From contig NZ_BMVP01000004.1 in assembly GCF_014650775.1 (NCBI RefSeq), positions 434,001 to 498,000 of the forward strand: a stretch of 64,000 nt of DNA. Direction: 5' to 3'. Positions within the stretch are counted from its first letter, which is position 1; every line of letters starts with the position of its first letter. This document shows positions 1 through 8,151 of the stretch, piece after piece. Made by a program: the position numbers and the translations under genes. The notes beneath the pieces were generated by a model, which searched no databases, was not told the origin of the DNA, and saw nothing but the letters and a program-made list of their open reading frames with translations. Source of the stretch: Streptomyces cirratus (GTDB lineage: Bacteria; Actinomycetota; Actinomycetes; Streptomycetales; Streptomycetaceae).

Positions 1-406
1 GGATGAACCGCAGGCCGCGGCCGTCGTCCAGCAGGGGGTGGTGCGCGGCGTGCGTGAGGACGGCGTCGGGCCGGATCGCGGCGAGCTGCCGCCGCCCGGT
101 GTGCGGGTCGGCGACGTCGATCAGCGCGTAGGCCGCGCCGGCTTTGAGGACGGCGAGGAGGGCGACGACGAGTTCCGGCTGCCGGGCGGTGCCCACGGCC
201 ACGAGACCCTGGGCGGGCAGCCCCGCGGCGAGGAGGTGGTGGGCCAGCCGGTTGGCGCGGGCGTCGAGCTGTTCGTAGGTGAGACTGACCGGCCCGGCGA
301 CGAGCGCGCGGGCCTCGGGGGCGTCGAGCGCCCACTGTTCGAAACGCCGCAGGACACTGCCGGGGGCCTGCCGTCCTGAGCGGGTGATCTCTGATCCCTG
401 CGTCAT
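1..406 (-). CDS. NRPS-type adenylation (AMP-binding) protein, N-terminal part only
   Basis: Reading the minus strand from an ATG at 406 gives about 135 residues that run off the window edge. The segment LTYEQLDARANRLAHHL, followed by a run of the type VAVGTARQPELVVALLAVLKAGAAY, is the N-terminal signature of adenylation domains in nonribosomal peptide synthetases and related acyl-AMP ligases, which activate a carboxylic acid with ATP. The ATP-binding loop and specificity residues lie outside the window, so the substrate cannot be read. A possible ribosome site (AGGTGG) lies 12 bases upstream of the ATG. The gene is divergent from the ABC exporter at 532. It could be a stand-alone A-domain or the first module of a larger synthetase. 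Confidence 0.8.
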   Translation of the reverse strand, partial: MTQGSEITRSGRQAPGSVLRRFEQWALDAPEARALVAGPVSLTYEQLDARANRLAHHLLAAGLPAQGLVAVGTARQPELVVALLAVLKAGAAYALIDVADPHTGRRQLAAIRPDAVLTHAAHHPLLDDGRGLRFI

Positions 407-493
407 GGACCGATGATGCCACCTGGCGGGGACCGCGTAGAGGGGCGAACATGCTTGCTGCGCAGTGGAGTTGGGGCGCGTCACGGCAAACCA

Positions 494-531
494 TTGACCT
501 CAAGTCTGGTTGAGGTCGTAGCGTTCGGTCT
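494..531 (+). promoter_or_regulatory. SoxR/MerR-type promoter with overlapping palindrome, leaderless start
   Basis: A -35 box TTGACC (494-499) and a -10 box TAGCGT (519-524) are separated by 19 bases, the long spacing typical of promoters activated by MerR-family regulators. The spacer holds GACCTCAA (496-503) and TTGAGGTC (510-517), a perfect inverted repeat with a 6-base centre. Its core CCTCAAG-N4-GTTGAGG differs by one base from the SoxR consensus CCTCAAG-N4-CTTGAGG. The ATG at 532 lies 7 bases after the -10 box, so the mRNA would begin at or next to the start codon. No Shine-Dalgarno sequence is present. The regulator gene is not in the window. Confidence 0.75.
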
Positions 532-2439
532 ATGGATATGGAAGTCACCGCCTGGACATCGCTGCACAGCGCCATGAACGCCCAGCAGGACCGCCGCCCC
601 CTCTCACGGGCGAGCCTGCGCCGGATCGCCGCGTTCGCCCGCCCGCACCGGCGGGGCCTGGCCGCCTTCCTGTTCCTCAGCGTGGTGACCGCGCTGCTCG
701 CGGTGGCGACCCCGCTGCTCGCGAGCAGGGTCGTGGACACGATCGTCGCGGGCGGGAGCAGCGGCACCGTCACCCGCCTCGCCCTGCTCATCGCGCTGAT
801 CGCGGTGGCGGAAGCCGGGCTCGGTCTGCTGACCCGCAAACTGTCGGCCACCCTCGGCGAGGGGCTGATCCTGGACCTGCGGACCGCGGTCTTCGACCAC
901 GTGCAGCGGATGCCGGTCGCCTTCTTCACCCGCACCCGTACCGGCGCCCTGGTGAGCCGGCTCAACAACGATGTGATCGGCGCCCAGCGGGCCTTCAGCA
1001 ACACCCTGTCCGGGGTGGCGTCCAACATCGTCACCCTGCTGCTGACGCTTGCCGTGATGCTGGGCATCTCCTGGCAGATCACCCTTCTGGCGCTGGTCCT
1101 GCTGCCGGTGTTCGTGCTGCCGGCCCGGCGGATGGGGACGCGGATGGCCTCCATGCAGCGGGAGGCCTCGGCGCTCAACGCCGCCATGGGCACCCAGATG
1201 ACGGAACGGTTCTCCGCGCCCGGCGCCACTTTGGTCAAGCTGTTCGGACGCCCCTCGGAGGAGTCCGCCGAGTTCGCGGCGCGGGCGGCCCGGGTGCGGG
1301 ACATCGGCATCCGCACGGCCATGGCCCAGTCCGCGTTCATCACCGCCCTCACCCTGGTCTCCGCCCTGGCCCTCGCGCTGGTCTACGGCCTCGGCGGCTA
1401 CTACGCCGTGCACGGGACCCTGGAAGCGGGCTCCGTCGTCGCCCTCGCCCTGCTGCTCACCCGGCTCTACTCGCCGCTGACCGCCCTGGCCGGGGCCCGT
1501 GTCGAGGTGATGAGCGCGATGGTCAGCTTCGAGCGCGTCTTCGAGATCCTCGACCTGGAGCCGCTGATCGCCGAGAAGCCCGACGCGCGGCGGGTGCCGG
1601 ACGGGCCGGTGGCGGTGGAGTTCGACCGGGTCTCCTTCGGCTACCCCTCCCCCGACAAGGTCTCGCTCGCCTCCCTGGAGGAAGTCGCCACCCTCGACGC
1701 GCGGGGCGGCACCCAGGTGCTGCACGACGTCTCCTTCCGCGCCGAGCCCGGCCAGATGATCGCGCTGGTCGGCTCCTCCGGAGCGGGCAAGTCGACCATC
1801 GCGCAGTTGCTGCCGCGCCTGTACGACGCCGACGAGGGCGCGGTCCGGCTCGGCGGGATCGACGTACGGGACCTCACCGCCGACTCGGTCCGCGAGACCC
1901 TCGGCATGGTCACCCAGGACGGGCACCTGTTCCACGAGTCGGTACGGGCCAACCTGCTGCTGGCCCGGCCCGAGGCGAGCGAGGGGGAACTCTGGGAGGC
2001 CCTGCGCCGCTCGCGCCTGGACGGGCTGGTCGCCTCGCTGCCGGACGGCCTGGACACCGTCGTCGGCGAACGCGGCTACCGGCTGTCGGGCGGGGAGCGC
2101 CAGCGGCTGACGATCGCACGGCTGCTGCTGGCCCGCCAGCGGGTGGTGATCCTCGACGAGGCCACTGCCCACCTCGACTCCACCTCCGAAGCGGCCGTGC
2201 AGGAGGCACTCGCGGAGGCCCTGTCGGGGCGGACGGCGGTGGTGATCGCACACCGCCTGTCGACCGTCCAGGCGGCCGACCTGATCCTGGTGGTGGAGGA
2301 CGGCCGGATCGTGGAACGCGGCACGCACGCCGAACTCCTGGCGGCGGGCGGCCGCTACGAAGAACTGCACCGCACCCAGTTCGCCCCGCCCGGAACCCAC
2401 CCTGCCGACCCCGAGCGGATGAGCCGGGCCCGCCAATAG
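532..2439 (+). CDS. ABC exporter, fused membrane and ATPase domains
   Basis: A 635-residue half-transporter of the type-I exporter class (MsbA/LmrA-like). An N-terminal six-helix membrane domain spans roughly residues 40-330 and a nucleotide-binding domain roughly 365-605. Walker A GSSGAGKST is near residue 414, the signature LSGGERQR near 518 and Walker B VVILDEAT near 540, with the switch histidine in AHRLST. All ATPase motifs are intact, so it is likely an active homodimeric exporter of a hydrophobic compound. The start is the first ATG after a SoxR-type promoter, with no ribosome site, so translation is probably leaderless; a second ATG lies six bases downstream. The promoter suggests induction by redox-active compounds. 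The S. coelicolor SoxR regulon also contains an ABC transporter (from memory, SCO7008), and orthology is possible but unchecked. Confidence 0.92.
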   Translation: MDMEVTAWTSLHSAMNAQQDRRPLSRASLRRIAAFARPHRRGLAAFLFLSVVTALLAVATPLLASRVVDTIVAGGSSGTVTRLALLIALIAVAEAGLGLLTRKLSATLGEGLILDLRTAVFDHVQRMPVAFFTRTRTGALVSRLNNDVIGAQRAFSNTLSGVASNIVTLLLTLAVMLGISWQITLLALVLLPVFVLPARRMGTRMASMQREASALNAAMGTQMTERFSAPGATLVKLFGRPSEESAEFAARAARVRDIGIRTAMAQSAFITALTLVSALALALVYGLGGYYAVHGTLEAGSVVALALLLTRLYSPLTALAGARVEVMSAMVSFERVFEILDLEPLIAEKPDARRVPDGPVAVEFDRVSFGYPSPDKVSLASLEEVATLDARGGTQVLHDVSFRAEPGQMIALVGSSGAGKSTIAQLLPRLYDADEGAVRLGGIDVRDLTADSVRETLGMVTQDGHLFHESVRANLLLARPEASEGELWEALRRSRLDGLVASLPDGLDTVVGERGYRLSGGERQRLTIARLLLARQRVVILDEATAHLDSTSEAAVQEALAEALSGRTAVVIAHRLSTVQAADLILVVEDGRIVERGTHAELLAAGGRYEELHRTQFAPPGTHPADPERMSRARQ

Positions 2440-2558
2440 CCGCAGGCGCCGGTCCCGGGCCGCCCCGCGGGATCACCGCGCCCGACGCCGCCACCGAACG
2501 GGCGCGGCTCGTGCGGCAGGGCGATTCCACGCGGCAAGCCCCGGCCCGGCCACCCTGC

Positions 2559-2790
2559 TTCCGCTTCGCAGCCGGCCCCACCCCGCCCAGCGGCCGGGGC
2601 GGCCGAGCGAAGACCCCCCGCCGGACGGCAGGGTCACCGTGGGCCGACGAGGCCGCCGGACGGGCGCCGACGCTGTGGCCGGCCGGGGGCCCGGCGGGTC
2701 AACACCGCCCGGCAGCGGGCCCGGCGGCCGGGTGATGCCGCGCGCGGTGGCCCGGCACGGCACAACCGAGTTCCGCTTCGCAGCCGGCCC
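2559..2790. repeat. 20-bp perfect direct repeat in a 428-bp gene-free gap
   Basis: The sequence TTCCGCTTCGCAGCCGGCCC occurs at 2559-2578 and again at 2771-2790. It lies in the gap 2440-2867 between the convergent ABC exporter and methyltransferase genes. The gap is extremely GC-rich with many short inverted repeats of GGCCCGG type, which probably act as terminators for both genes. No convincing coding region is seen in it. Confidence 0.6.
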
Positions 2791-2867
2791 GGGCCCGGGG
2801 CGACGACGGGGGCCGGGCCGTCGGATGACGGACCCGGCTCCACGGGCAATGCTTCGGACGCGGCCCG

Positions 2868-3752
2868 TCAGACCCGGTCGGCCGCGATCAGGACGTACTG
2901 GAACGAGCCGTCCTTGTAGGAGTTGATGAACGCCTCTTCGATGCCGGTGACCAGTGACGACGTGGCCCGCAGCTCCCAATAGGGCAGCGTCTGCGGGGTC
3001 AGGTCGATCACGGCCTGCGGTACGAGACGGTTGTCGGCCATGGCACGCAGGTACTCCCGGCGGGAGTGGATGTTGCACTCGAAGTGCGCGTTGATCTGGG
3101 AGACCCACTTCGAGGGCTGACCGTAACGCGGGTTCCAACAGCCGGTGATGGTCACGTACCGGCCGCCGACCGCGAGGACGCGGGAGTGCTCGGCGAAGAG
3201 GTCGTGCAGGTCGACGTACATGCTCGACTCGTTGTTCCACGAGGCCGCGGCCTGCCCGGTCTCGAAGGGCGTTCCGAGCATGTTGCAGACACGGGCCCGG
3301 ACGTGGTCCTCGATGCCGAGTTCGTGGGCGCGCTGGTTGGCGAACTCGGCCTGCTTGGCCGACAGGGTGACTCCCTCGACCTTGCAGCCGAAGCGCTGGT
3401 GGGCCATCACCATCGAACCGCCGCGGCCGCAACCGGCGTCCACGAGCGTGTCGTCCCGCCCGATCGGGCCGAGGTGGTCCAGGAGGACCTCGGCCTGCGC
3501 CGACTCGAGGCGGTGGAGCTCGGCGATCAGCTTCTTCTCGTACGCGCTGTCACCGGGGTCGCCGAGGGCCGCGTGGTCGACGTCGCCGATGCCGTAGTGG
3601 TGGTGGTACAGGCCGTCGACATCGCCGAGCCGCAGGTTCACGGGCCTGGCCTCGACGTCCCAGTAGCGGGCGATGTCGCCTTGGTAAGGCGTCGCCGGGC
3701 CGGGGATGAACACGGAGGTGGTGGTGGCCGCGGTGAGATCAGTGCTAGTCAC
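2868..3752 (-). CDS. Geranyl diphosphate 2-C-methyltransferase
   Basis: A 294-residue S-adenosylmethionine-dependent methyltransferase. It matches the enzyme that adds a methyl group to C2 of geranyl diphosphate, the first step to 2-methylisoborneol (S. coelicolor SCO7701 type). The glycine-rich SAM loop VDAGCGRGGS is present. The segments ARYWDVEARPVNLRLGDVDG, LYHHHYGIGDVDH and WNNESSMYVDL are characteristic of this subfamily and rarely seen in other methyltransferases. GTG at 3752 is chosen because AAGGA lies 12 bases upstream; the longer frame from TTG at 3764 has its ribosome site too close. It follows the terpene cyclase stop by 15 bases and is the last gene of the minus-strand operon. 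Confidence 0.93.
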   Translation of the reverse strand: MTSTDLTAATTTSVFIPGPATPYQGDIARYWDVEARPVNLRLGDVDGLYHHHYGIGDVDHAALGDPGDSAYEKKLIAELHRLESAQAEVLLDHLGPIGRDDTLVDAGCGRGGSMVMAHQRFGCKVEGVTLSAKQAEFANQRAHELGIEDHVRARVCNMLGTPFETGQAAASWNNESSMYVDLHDLFAEHSRVLAVGGRYVTITGCWNPRYGQPSKWVSQINAHFECNIHSRREYLRAMADNRLVPQAVIDLTPQTLPYWELRATSSLVTGIEEAFINSYKDGSFQYVLIAADRV

Positions 3753-3767
3753 AGATGGATCCAATCC

Positions 3768-5138
3768 TTACCAGAAGTCGGGCAGGCTGTAGCGATAGGT
3801 GTTGGTCTGGTGCCAGTAGTGGTTGCCGTCGACCCATGCGGCGACTCCCCGCAGGAAGCGCAGCACGCTCGGGACCGGGCAGGCCGCCGCCAGGGCGGCG
3901 GCTTCGGCCTCGAAGTCGTGCATGAGGTCGTTGTGGACCTCGACGGCCTTCAAGTAGCCGTCGCGGTGGGACAGGCCTTCCCGTTCGGCGATCACCACGG
4001 GCAGGTTCAAGTGCTTGCCGGGGGTGGCGAGTTCCTTGGTGTACGAGTACAAGTCGTTGACGATGGTGGTGGCGTTGCCCGCGAGCGCGATGACCCGCTG
4101 CATGGCGGGCTGCGCGTGCAGGTCGGCCGGCAGTTCGTAGCCGCCGACGGTGTCGGTGATGGTGGGGCAGGGGCGGAAGTTGTTGAACTGCCGCATCGCC
4201 AGGTACTCCCACACCTCGGGGAGGTGGTCGGTCTGGGCCCAGGCGGCTTCGGCGAGGTAGCCCAGGTGCAGCCGGGCCATGTCGTGCCGGAAGCGGTCGG
4301 CCTGGGAGGGCGTGGACTGCTGGACGAAGTACTCCATGGCGGAGCGGTAGGCGCGCCGCGGGGCGTCCGCGCCCAGTGACTCCACCCACTGCGGGTGGTA
4401 CTCCCCCGTCGTGTGGAGGGGGTCGAGGGCGGTGTGCGCCAGCAGGAGGCGTCCGCCGAGCCCGATGGGCGAGCCGCCGTGGTCCTCGCAGTAGCAGTCG
4501 TCGAGCGCGTTCTCGGCGACCATCAGCCGGGTCGCGATCATCAGGTGGTCGATGCCCGGGGCGTCCGGATGGCAGGCGACCATGTAGCGCCCGACGGAGA
4601 AGCCGTCGAACTGGTCCTCCCAGTCCTCCGGGTACAGCTCGACCTCGTCCAGGGCCCAGGCCTTGATCCTCCGGCTGACCTCCTCCACCCGCGCCGCATC
4701 GGGCTCCGGCACCGGATGGTGGTACAGGCCGGGGACGGGGCGCCCCTCGGCGGGTGGCCGGGGCGCCACGGGAGCCGGCGGCCCCACGCGCCGGGCCGGG
4801 TACAGGCTCGCCGTACCCATACCGCTGGGGCCACGCAGGATCCGTTCCAGGGCAGGGCTCCGCTCCACGGCCGCGGCAGGGCCCTCCGGCACGGGCAGGT
4901 CCACGTCCACCGGTGCTGCCGCGGCTGCTTCTACTGGTGCTTGTGCGGACGCTTCCACGGGCGCGGCCCCTGCCGAGGGGACGGGGAGGGCGGGCGGAGA
5001 GGGAAGCGCGGGACCGGAGCCGGCGGCGGCTGCGAGCCCCTGCCCCTTGGCGAGGGCGTTCGCGAGGACATGGGCCCCGAAGCGGGCGGCGGCCGCAGGC
5101 AGGCTCGACTGCAGAGGGGAAAGCCCGGGCTCGGGCAT
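3768..5138 (-). CDS. 2-methylisoborneol synthase (class I terpene cyclase)
   Basis: A 456-residue terpene cyclase that converts 2-methylgeranyl diphosphate to the earthy odorant 2-methylisoborneol. The metal-binding Asp-rich region is DDCYCED (213-219) and the NSE-type motif is NDLYSYTKE (361-369), both intact. Residues 1 to about 130 are an Ala/Pro-rich, probably disordered segment ahead of the catalytic fold. It contains a more conserved-looking patch, RGPSGMGTASLYPARR (102-117). In encapsulin-linked cyclases this N-terminal arm is thought to load the enzyme into the shell. The start has a good ribosome site (AAGGAG, 6 bases). The gene lies 78 bases after the shell protein and 15 before the methyltransferase. 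It corresponds to SCO7700 of S. coelicolor. Confidence 0.95.
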   Translation of the reverse strand: MPEPGLSPLQSSLPAAAARFGAHVLANALAKGQGLAAAAGSGPALPSPPALPVPSAGAAPVEASAQAPVEAAAAAPVDVDLPVPEGPAAAVERSPALERILRGPSGMGTASLYPARRVGPPAPVAPRPPAEGRPVPGLYHHPVPEPDAARVEEVSRRIKAWALDEVELYPEDWEDQFDGFSVGRYMVACHPDAPGIDHLMIATRLMVAENALDDCYCEDHGGSPIGLGGRLLLAHTALDPLHTTGEYHPQWVESLGADAPRRAYRSAMEYFVQQSTPSQADRFRHDMARLHLGYLAEAAWAQTDHLPEVWEYLAMRQFNNFRPCPTITDTVGGYELPADLHAQPAMQRVIALAGNATTIVNDLYSYTKELATPGKHLNLPVVIAEREGLSHRDGYLKAVEVHNDLMHDFEAEAAALAAACPVPSVLRFLRGVAAWVDGNHYWHQTNTYRYSLPDFW

Positions 5139-5216
5139 CCGTGGCTCCTTGTGGTGTGGGCAGGCTGTCCCGGACTCCGGGCGTGCCCGGTCGGCGCAGG
5201 ACGGTCCGGGCTGTCG

Positions 5217-6629
5217 CTACTCGGGCTTGCGGGCGATCTGTACGTTCTCCAGCATGCCGAGCGCGTCGGGCACCAGGATGGCGGCGGAGTAGTAGGTGGT
5301 GACCAGGTAGGAGATGATGGACCTTTCGTCGATGCCCATGAAGCGCACCGACAGACCCGGCTCGTACTCCTCCGCCAACCCGGTCTGGCGCAGACCGATG
5401 ACGCCCTGGTTGTCCTCGCCGGTGCGCATGGCGAGGATCGAGCTGGTGTTCTCCTTGGTGATCGGGATCTTGTTGCAGGGCAGGATCGGGACCCCGCGCC
5501 AGGCCGGGACCTGCTGCCCGCCGACGTCGACGTGGTCCGGGTAGAGCCCGCGGGCGTTGAGTTCGCGCCCGATCGCCGCGATCGTCCGGGGGTGGGCGAG
5601 GAACAGCTTCGTGCCACGGCGGCGGCAGAGCAGGTCGTCGAGGTCGTCCGGGGTGGGCGGGCCCGAGTGCGTCTGGATCCGCTGCTTGAAGGCGGCGTTG
5701 TGGAGCAGACCGAACTCCCGGTTGTTGATCAGCTCGTGCTCCTGGCGCTCGCGCAACGCCTCGATGGTGAGCCTGAGCTGCTCCTCGGTCTGGTTCATCG
5801 GTTCGTTGTAGAGGTCGGCGACCCTCGTGTGGATCCGCAGCACGGTCTGCGCGATGGACAGTTCGTACTCGCGGGGCTTGAGCTCGTAGTCGACGAAGGC
5901 GCCGGGCAGCTCGGGCTCGCCGGTGTGGCCGGACGACATCGCGATCTCGGCTTCGCCGTGCTTGTTCTGGCGTTGGCGGGGCAGAGAACTGAACTTGCGG
6001 ACGTGGTCCTGGAGATGTGGTGCCGTGGACAGCACGGCGGAGAAGTCGGCGCGGGACAGGGTGAGCAGGGTGCCGCTCGTCTCGGCGACGGCCGTGTAGT
6101 CCCAACTGCCTTCGCCGTCGAGCAGGGCGTTCTCACCGAACCGGTCACCATCGGCCAGTACGGCCACGGTGACCTCGTCGCCGTACTTGCCGACGGAGGT
6201 CTGCCTGATCCGGCCGTGGGCGATCAGGTGGATCTGCCCGGCGCGGTCACCGCGCTGGACCAGCACCTCACCCGCACGGAAGTCGCGCTGCGCGCAGCGG
6301 CCGGCGACCGCGGTCAGCACGTCCACGTCGTCGAAGCCGCGCAGCAGAGCCAGTTCGCCGAGTTCGCGGGGAATCACCCGCACATCGGCACCGTCCTGGA
6401 CGAACTCGATGCGTCCGTCCCCGACGGTGTAGCTCAGCCGGCGGTTCACCCGGTAGGCGCCGCCCTTGGCCTCCACCCACGGGAGCATCCGCAGCAGCCA
6501 GCGGGAAGTGATCTCCTGCATCTGCGGGGCGGATTTGGTCGTGGTGGCAAGGTTGCGGGCGGCTGCCGTGCCCAGGCTGGATTGCCGAGGGGGCTCCAGC
6601 TGCGCTTCCGGGCCGGTGTCAACGGTCAT
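5217..6629 (-). CDS. EshA-type family 2B encapsulin shell protein with cyclic-nucleotide-binding domain
   Basis: A 470-residue protein. A short N-terminal part is followed by a cyclic-nucleotide-binding fold (about 80-215, with [14 protein letters not shown] as the phosphate-binding-cassette region). The rest, including [43 protein letters not shown] and LVPDALG, is typical of HK97-fold family 2B encapsulins such as EshA and SCO7699. It should self-assemble into an icosahedral shell around the terpene cyclase. ATG at 6629 is preferred over the upstream TTG at 6650 because GAAGGAG sits about 10 bases before it. It is the first gene of the odorant operon. Which nucleotide it binds, if any, cannot be read from sequence. 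Confidence 0.9.
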   Translation of the reverse strand: MTVDTGPEAQLEPPRQSSLGTAAARNLATTTKSAPQMQEITSRWLLRMLPWVEAKGGAYRVNRRLSYTVGDGRIEFVQDGADVRVIPRELGELALLRGFDDVDVLTAVAGRCAQRDFRAGEVLVQRGDRAGQIHLIAHGRIRQTSVGKYGDEVTVAVLADGDRFGENALLDGEGSWDYTAVAETSGTLLTLSRADFSAVLSTAPHLQDHVRKFSSLPRQRQNKHGEAEIAMSSGHTGEPELPGAFVDYELKPREYELSIAQTVLRIHTRVADLYNEPMNQTEEQLRLTIEALRERQEHELINNREFGLLHNAAFKQRIQTHSGPPTPDDLDDLLCRRRGTKLFLAHPRTIAAIGRELNARGLYPDHVDVGGQQVPAWRGVPILPCNKIPITKENTSSILAMRTGEDNQGVIGLRQTGLAEEYEPGLSVRFMGIDERSIISYLVTTYYSAAILVPDALGMLENVQIARKPE

Positions 6630-6944
6630 GGGGCGGGCTCTCCTTCGCAAGGGCGGTGATCGGCGTACGCGCGCGTCACCGGTGAAAGAGGAAATAGGGG
6701 GTGAACATCCGGGAATCCGGCCAGATCCACGGGAACGGTAACGGCCGGTACCCCCACTCGGCCCTGAGAAGCCGTTGGTTTACCTCGAAGCGGTGATCTT
6801 GCCGCGCGGGGTGTTTGCCGGGCCGTCGACGGTATTCGGCCCTTTGGCCGAGAGGCGACGAGGCCGGTGTGGCCGTCGATGTGGCGGGGCGCCCCGGCAG
6901 GCGGCGGAGCGGGCGGTGACCGCGCTGCGGGGCGCCGGCCGCCC
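6630..6944 (-). promoter_or_regulatory. Leader region of the odorant-encapsulin operon
   Basis: A 315-base gene-free stretch upstream of the shell gene that must hold the operon promoter unless it is read through from the 96-aa gene upstream. The only element I can support is the GAAGGAG ribosome site at about 6640-6646. I see no clear -35/-10 pair and no convincing palindrome, so regulation is not readable here. Confidence 0.4.
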
Positions 6945-7235
6945 CTAGGGGTGCGTGCGGCGGAGCGCGGGGCCCGTCGGGCGCCGCGTCCGGCGCGGGC
7001 CGTCGAGCTGGGCGGCGGCGAGGGTGAGGCCGCCGGCCGCGACGGCGCAGCGCTCGGCGAGGGCGGTGACCTCGGCGTGGAGGGGGGCGGCGTGCGGGCC
7101 CCGGCGTCCGAGACCGGCGGCGACGGAGCGCAGCCGTTCGGCGTGCGAGCGCAGTACGGCGGAGTGGGCGCGGAGGCCGTCGGCGGGTCCGGGCGGGCCG
7201 GGCCGGCCCCTGGGGGTGGGGGGAAGGTGGTTCAT
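6945..7235 (-). CDS. Small helical protein of unknown function (96 aa)
   Basis: I do not recognise this protein. The start ATG at 7235 has a strong ribosome site (GGAGGA, 5 bases), which supports a real gene. A Pro/Gly-rich N-terminus is followed by an Ala/Leu/His-rich segment (about residues 20-75) that should form two amphipathic helices. The C-terminus is Arg/Pro-rich. It lies 85 bases after the 224-aa unknown gene and is probably the last gene of the P450 operon. The gap before it contains a GGGATCGGGGTC direct repeat (about 7256-7281). Length and helix content recall WXG100-like or small partner proteins, but no WXG motif is seen. Confidence 0.6.
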   Translation of the reverse strand: MNHLPPTPRGRPGPPGPADGLRAHSAVLRSHAERLRSVAAGLGRRGPHAAPLHAEVTALAERCAVAAGGLTLAAAQLDGPRRTRRPTGPALRRTHP

Positions 7236-7320
7236 CCGGGTCCTCCGGAGGGGGTCGGGATCGGGGTCGGGATCGGGGTCGGCGGGTTTCCGCGCGGAGG
7301 TGTGGAGGTGGTCGAGCCGG

Positions 7321-7995
7321 TCACCCGCTTCCGCCGGCGCGGCGGGGACCACGTCCGAGGAAGGCCCGGAAGGCCGCGCCGAGTCCGAGCAGCCGTGGGG
7401 CGGGCCTGCCCCGGCCGGTGGCGATCTGCCAGCCCGCGTGGTCGTTGAAGGGGTTGTCGTCGGTCAGCGCGTCCCAGGCCAGGACGTCGGCGAAGGACGG
7501 AGCCAGCAGGCCGAACGCGCGCCCGGCCCCCCGCTCGCGCAGCATCGCGCGGAACAGCCGGACGGCCTCGCCCTGCCGGCCCGCCTCGGCCGCCCGGAAC
7601 ACTGCGGCGCAGTCCGGGTCGGCCATCAGGTCGGGGTGGGCCTCGCGTGCGGCCCGGAGCCTGGTCTTGAGGCCGCAGACCGCGAGGCTGACGGCGAGGC
7701 TCTCGCGGCCGGCCAGGATCCCGGCGAGCCACCCGGCCCGGGCCGCGCCCCGGCCGCGCGCGGCCCAGCCGAGGCCCGCCGGGTCGGTGAGGGTGCGCAG
7801 CAGGGTGCGCCAGGCGGCCCCGGGCCGGCCGCCGCGGCCGAACAGGGCCGCCGGGAGGGGGGCCCCGAGGGCGAGTCCGGAGGCGTACCGGGCGGCTTCG
7901 TCCACGGCGTCGGCGGCCTCGGCCAGCTCACGGCACAGGGCGCGCAGCAGTTCGGCGTCCTCGGTGGTGGACGCGGAGGTCGGGGTGTCGGACAT
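7321..7995 (-). CDS. Conserved-looking hypothetical protein (224 aa) in the P450 operon
   Basis: I do not recognise a family. The protein is Ala/Arg/Leu-rich and probably all-helical. Readable landmarks are two helices ahead of LFGRGGRPGAAWRTLL, a central segment AHPDLMADPDCAAVFRAAEAGRQGEAVRLFRAMLRERG, and FADVLAWDALTDDNPFNDHAGWQIATGRGR near the C-terminus. No signal peptide or membrane span is evident. ATG at 7995 (MSDTPTSAS) has GAGG 6 bases upstream and is preferred to the GTG at 8001. It follows the P450 gene by 145 bases on the same strand, so co-transcription is likely, and a role accessory to the P450 is possible but unproven. Confidence 0.65.
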   Translation of the reverse strand: MSDTPTSASTTEDAELLRALCRELAEAADAVDEAARYASGLALGAPLPAALFGRGGRPGAAWRTLLRTLTDPAGLGWAARGRGAARAGWLAGILAGRESLAVSLAVCGLKTRLRAAREAHPDLMADPDCAAVFRAAEAGRQGEAVRLFRAMLRERGAGRAFGLLAPSFADVLAWDALTDDNPFNDHAGWQIATGRGRPAPRLLGLGAAFRAFLGRGPRRAGGSG

Positions 7996-8035
7996 GGGCA
8001 CCTCGGTGGCTCGGATCCGGGGGCGGGGAGCGGGC

Positions 8036-8151
8036 TCATCGGCGGGTCATCGGCGGTTCAAGGGCGGGTTCGGCGGCCCGCTCAGCGGCGGGCCCGAGGG
8101 CGGCTCATCGGCGGCTTCACCGTCGGGTTCATCGGCGGCTTCATCGGCGGG
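8036..8151. repeat. Degenerate 12-bp tandem repeats across the P450 stop codon
   Basis: Units of the form TTCATCGGCGGC lie end to end at 8104-8115, 8116-8127, 8128-8139 and 8140-8151, with looser copies back to 8036. On the minus strand each reads GCCGCCGATGAA and so carries an ATGA. The array covers the end of the P450 gene and most of the 145-base gap to the next gene. It probably arose by slippage; a role in coupling translation is conceivable. Confidence 0.7.

Noticed and set aside
604..2436. A 610-codon frame antisense to the ABC exporter
   Set aside because: The sense strand carries intact Walker A, signature and Walker B motifs. The antisense frame is Gly/Arg/Gln-rich with no motif.
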